DNA of 6,736 nt from Candidatus Colimonas fimequi. Its GTDB lineage: Bacteria > Bacillota > Clostridia > Peptostreptococcales > Anaerovoracaceae. The stretch lies in assembly GCA_018065295.1 (NCBI GenBank), contig JAGHTQ010000218.1:1-6736 (forward strand). Direction: 5' to 3'. Numbering within the stretch: position 1 is the stretch's first letter; each line of letters begins with the position of its first letter. Below the pieces are notes generated by a model. That model had not been told where the DNA came from. It was given only the letters and a program-made list of their open reading frames with translations, and made no database searches. Positions 5,553 through 6,736 of the stretch are shown here, piece by piece. The position numbers were made by a program, and so were the translations under genes.

Positions 5553-6389
5553 ATGAAAATGAACGATAACAGAAACGACAGAAAACTGATTTTTCTTGAT
5601 ATAGACGGTACGCTGGTTACAGACGATAAGGAGATTCCAGCAGAGAATAAGAAGGCCCTTGATGAAGCACGTGCAGCAGGACACCTGGTGGCACTGGCAT
5701 CAGGCAGAGTAATCGACAGCGTTAAGGCTCAGGCGAGAAAGCTGGGTCTTGATGATGAAGGCTGCTACGTTCTCGGCTTTAACGGTGCCATCTGCGTAGA
5801 CATGCACACTGATGAAGTGGTGTACTGCAGACCTGTACCAAGACAGCACGTGAGACCACTTTTTGATATGGCAGAAGAGATGGGACTGCACACTCAGACA
5901 TATGAGAGCAGCACCGTTATCACTGAACACGACGATGATGAGATCCATTACTACTCAACAAGGCTTAAGACGCCATATAAGATTGTGGAGAATATTGAAG
6001 AGTATCTTAAGGAAGATCCTTGCAAGTGCCTGTTTGTGGACCTGAAGGGCCGCGACAAATTGGAAGTCCTTCGTCAAAAGATTCTTCCATATTGCAAAGA
6101 GAACGGCCTTGATACTTTCTATTCAGATCCAATCTACCTTGACGTAGTTAAGGCTGGCGTAAGCAAAGCAGCAGGTATCGAGTACATGTGCCAGAAGTTC
6201 GGCATTGCTCACGAAAACACCATCGCAGCTGGCGATGCTGAGAACGATATTTCAATGATTGAAGCGGCAGCTCTTGGCTGCGCTGTAGCCAATGCACCAG
6301 ATAATGTGAAGGCACATGCAGATTATGTTACAGAAAATGACAATAACCATTGCGCAGTAGCAGAGATTATCAGGAAGTTTGTGCTATAA
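5553..6389 (+). CDS. Cof-type HAD-IIB family phosphatase
   Basis: A cytosolic Mg-dependent phosphatase of the haloacid dehalogenase superfamily, 278 residues, normal for the Cof/YidA-like IIB group. Members dephosphorylate sugar phosphates, flavin or nucleotide phosphates, and substrates overlap widely. Motif I is D16-I-D18-G-T-L with nucleophile Asp16 and acid/base Asp18. Motif II is the Ser50 of A-S-G-R. Motif III is probably Lys205 in G-V-S-K. Motif IV is G-D-A-E-N-D at 227-232 with Mg-binding Asp228 and Asp232. The segment between (about 85-195) is the C2-type alpha/beta cap that sets substrate choice. AGGGA (5542-5546) is 6 nt before the ATG at 5553. A second ATG at 5559 has AAGG 9 nt upstream and could also be used, changing only two residues. 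The alr start follows its stop by 20 nt, so they are probably one operon. Exact substrate is unknown. Confidence 0.93.
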   Translation: MKMNDNRNDRKLIFLDIDGTLVTDDKEIPAENKKALDEARAAGHLVALASGRVIDSVKAQARKLGLDDEGCYVLGFNGAICVDMHTDEVVYCRPVPRQHVRPLFDMAEEMGLHTQTYESSTVITEHDDDEIHYYSTRLKTPYKIVENIEEYLKEDPCKCLFVDLKGRDKLEVLRQKILPYCKENGLDTFYSDPIYLDVVKAGVSKAAGIEYMCQKFGIAHENTIAAGDAENDISMIEAAALGCAVANAPDNVKAHADYVTENDNNHCAVAEIIRKFVL

Positions 6390-6390
6390 T
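6382..6390 (+). promoter_or_regulatory. possible internal extended -10 for alr
   Basis: TGCTATAAT overlaps the stop codon of the HAD gene and is a perfect extended -10. No -35 box is visible. The predicted start (about 6397) would fall on the alr RBS itself, leaving only about 13 nt of leader, so this may be chance. Confidence 0.25.
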
Positions 6391-6396
6391 ATCATT

Positions 6397-6402
6397 GGAG
6401 GA
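6397..6402 (+). promoter_or_regulatory. ribosome binding site of alr
   Basis: GGAGGA lies 7 nt before the ATG at 6410 and decides that start. An ATG at 6405 is too close to it and runs out of frame to a quick TAA stop. Confidence 0.85.
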
Positions 6403-6409
6403 AAATGTC

Positions 6410-6736
6410 ATGGATTCAACATTAAGAAGAACATGGGCAGAGATCGATCTGGATTCTCTGGCATATAACTATAGAACACTGAGAAAGCACATCGGCGATG
6501 GCGTTAAGTTCCTTGGGGTAGTTAAGGCTGACGCATATGGACACGGTGCAGTGCAGATAAGCAGACTCCTTGAAGAAGAAGGGGCAGACTACCTGGCAGT
6601 AAGCAGCATCGATGAAGCCATTGAGCTCCGCAAGAACAACATTAAGATGCCTATTCTCATTCTGGGCCATACACCAATGGAACAGGTTGATAATTTAATT
6701 GAGAATAACATTACCCAGGCCGTAACCTGCAAGGCT
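6410..6736 (+). CDS. alr: alanine racemase, N-terminal part (runs off the window)
   Basis: The first 109 residues of a PLP-dependent cytosolic enzyme that interconverts L- and D-alanine, providing D-Ala for peptidoglycan. The N-terminus R-R-T-W-A-E-I-D-L-D-S-L-A-Y-N-Y is the standard opening of bacterial alanine racemases. V-V-K-A-D-A-Y-G-H-G at 37-46 is the PLP-binding motif with the Schiff-base Lys39. Later the A-V-S-S-I-D-E-A-I-E-L-R block and a P-I-L-I-L-G strand match the TIM-barrel core. A full enzyme is usually about 370-390 residues, so roughly two thirds, including the catalytic Tyr, is outside. The frame is open to the last base with no defect. It lies 20 nt after the HAD phosphatase gene and is probably co-transcribed. 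Confidence 0.96.
   Translation, partial: MDSTLRRTWAEIDLDSLAYNYRTLRKHIGDGVKFLGVVKADAYGHGAVQISRLLEEEGADYLAVSSIDEAIELRKNNIKMPILILGHTPMEQVDNLIENNITQAVTCKA

Noticed and set aside
6405..6427. ATG at 6405 as the start of alr
   Set aside because: It is in a different frame that reaches TAA after six codons and is only 2 nt from the GGAGGA motif; the ATG at 6410 opens the conserved alanine racemase frame.
1..6736. CRISPR array, tRNA, rRNA, insertion sequence or phage genes
   Set aside because: I saw no regularly spaced repeats, cloverleaf-like sequence, transposase or integrase motif, or phage structural gene on either strand.

Overview
The window looks like ordinary chromosome of a low- to mid-GC Gram-positive anaerobe. 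I infer Firmicutes, probably Clostridia, and cannot name a genus. The reasons are strong GGAGG-type ribosome binding sites, consensus sigma-A-like promoters, a bacterial lipoprotein with a Firmicute-style signal peptide, a DUF2974-like alpha/beta hydrolase and an RF3 gene. I see no phage, transposon, CRISPR, rRNA or tRNA signature.

Layout, left to right. (1) 1-678, plus strand: the 3' end of a probable flavodoxin-family/FMN-reductase gene, followed closely by a RimJ/RimL-type GNAT acetyltransferase. (2) 778-1216, plus strand: a YccF-type small membrane protein made of two tandem copies of one motif, closed by a clear intrinsic terminator. (3) 1224-2588, plus strand: a two-gene transcription unit with near-consensus promoter and strong RBSs. 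It encodes a lipoprotein of unknown function and a two-helix membrane protein with a C-terminal zinc ribbon, and ends in a terminator that looks bidirectional. (4) 2604-5458, minus strand: peptide chain release factor 3 (prfC), and upstream of it in the same orientation a DUF2974/Mbeg1-like serine hydrolase. The 116-nt gap between them holds a perfect inverted repeat and no clear terminator. (5) 5459-6736, plus strand: a divergent intergenic region with overlapping promoters, a Cof-type HAD phosphatase, and 20 nt later the start of alanine racemase (alr), which runs off the end of the window.

Most genes are independent housekeeping or accessory functions. The tightest functional units are the lipoprotein/zinc-ribbon pair, which probably acts in the cell envelope with unknown role, and the HAD-alr pair, where alr supplies D-alanine for peptidoglycan. 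No stretch longer than about 120 bases lacks a gene. I did not find a convincing novel system. The least explained item is the lipoprotein/zinc-ribbon operon.
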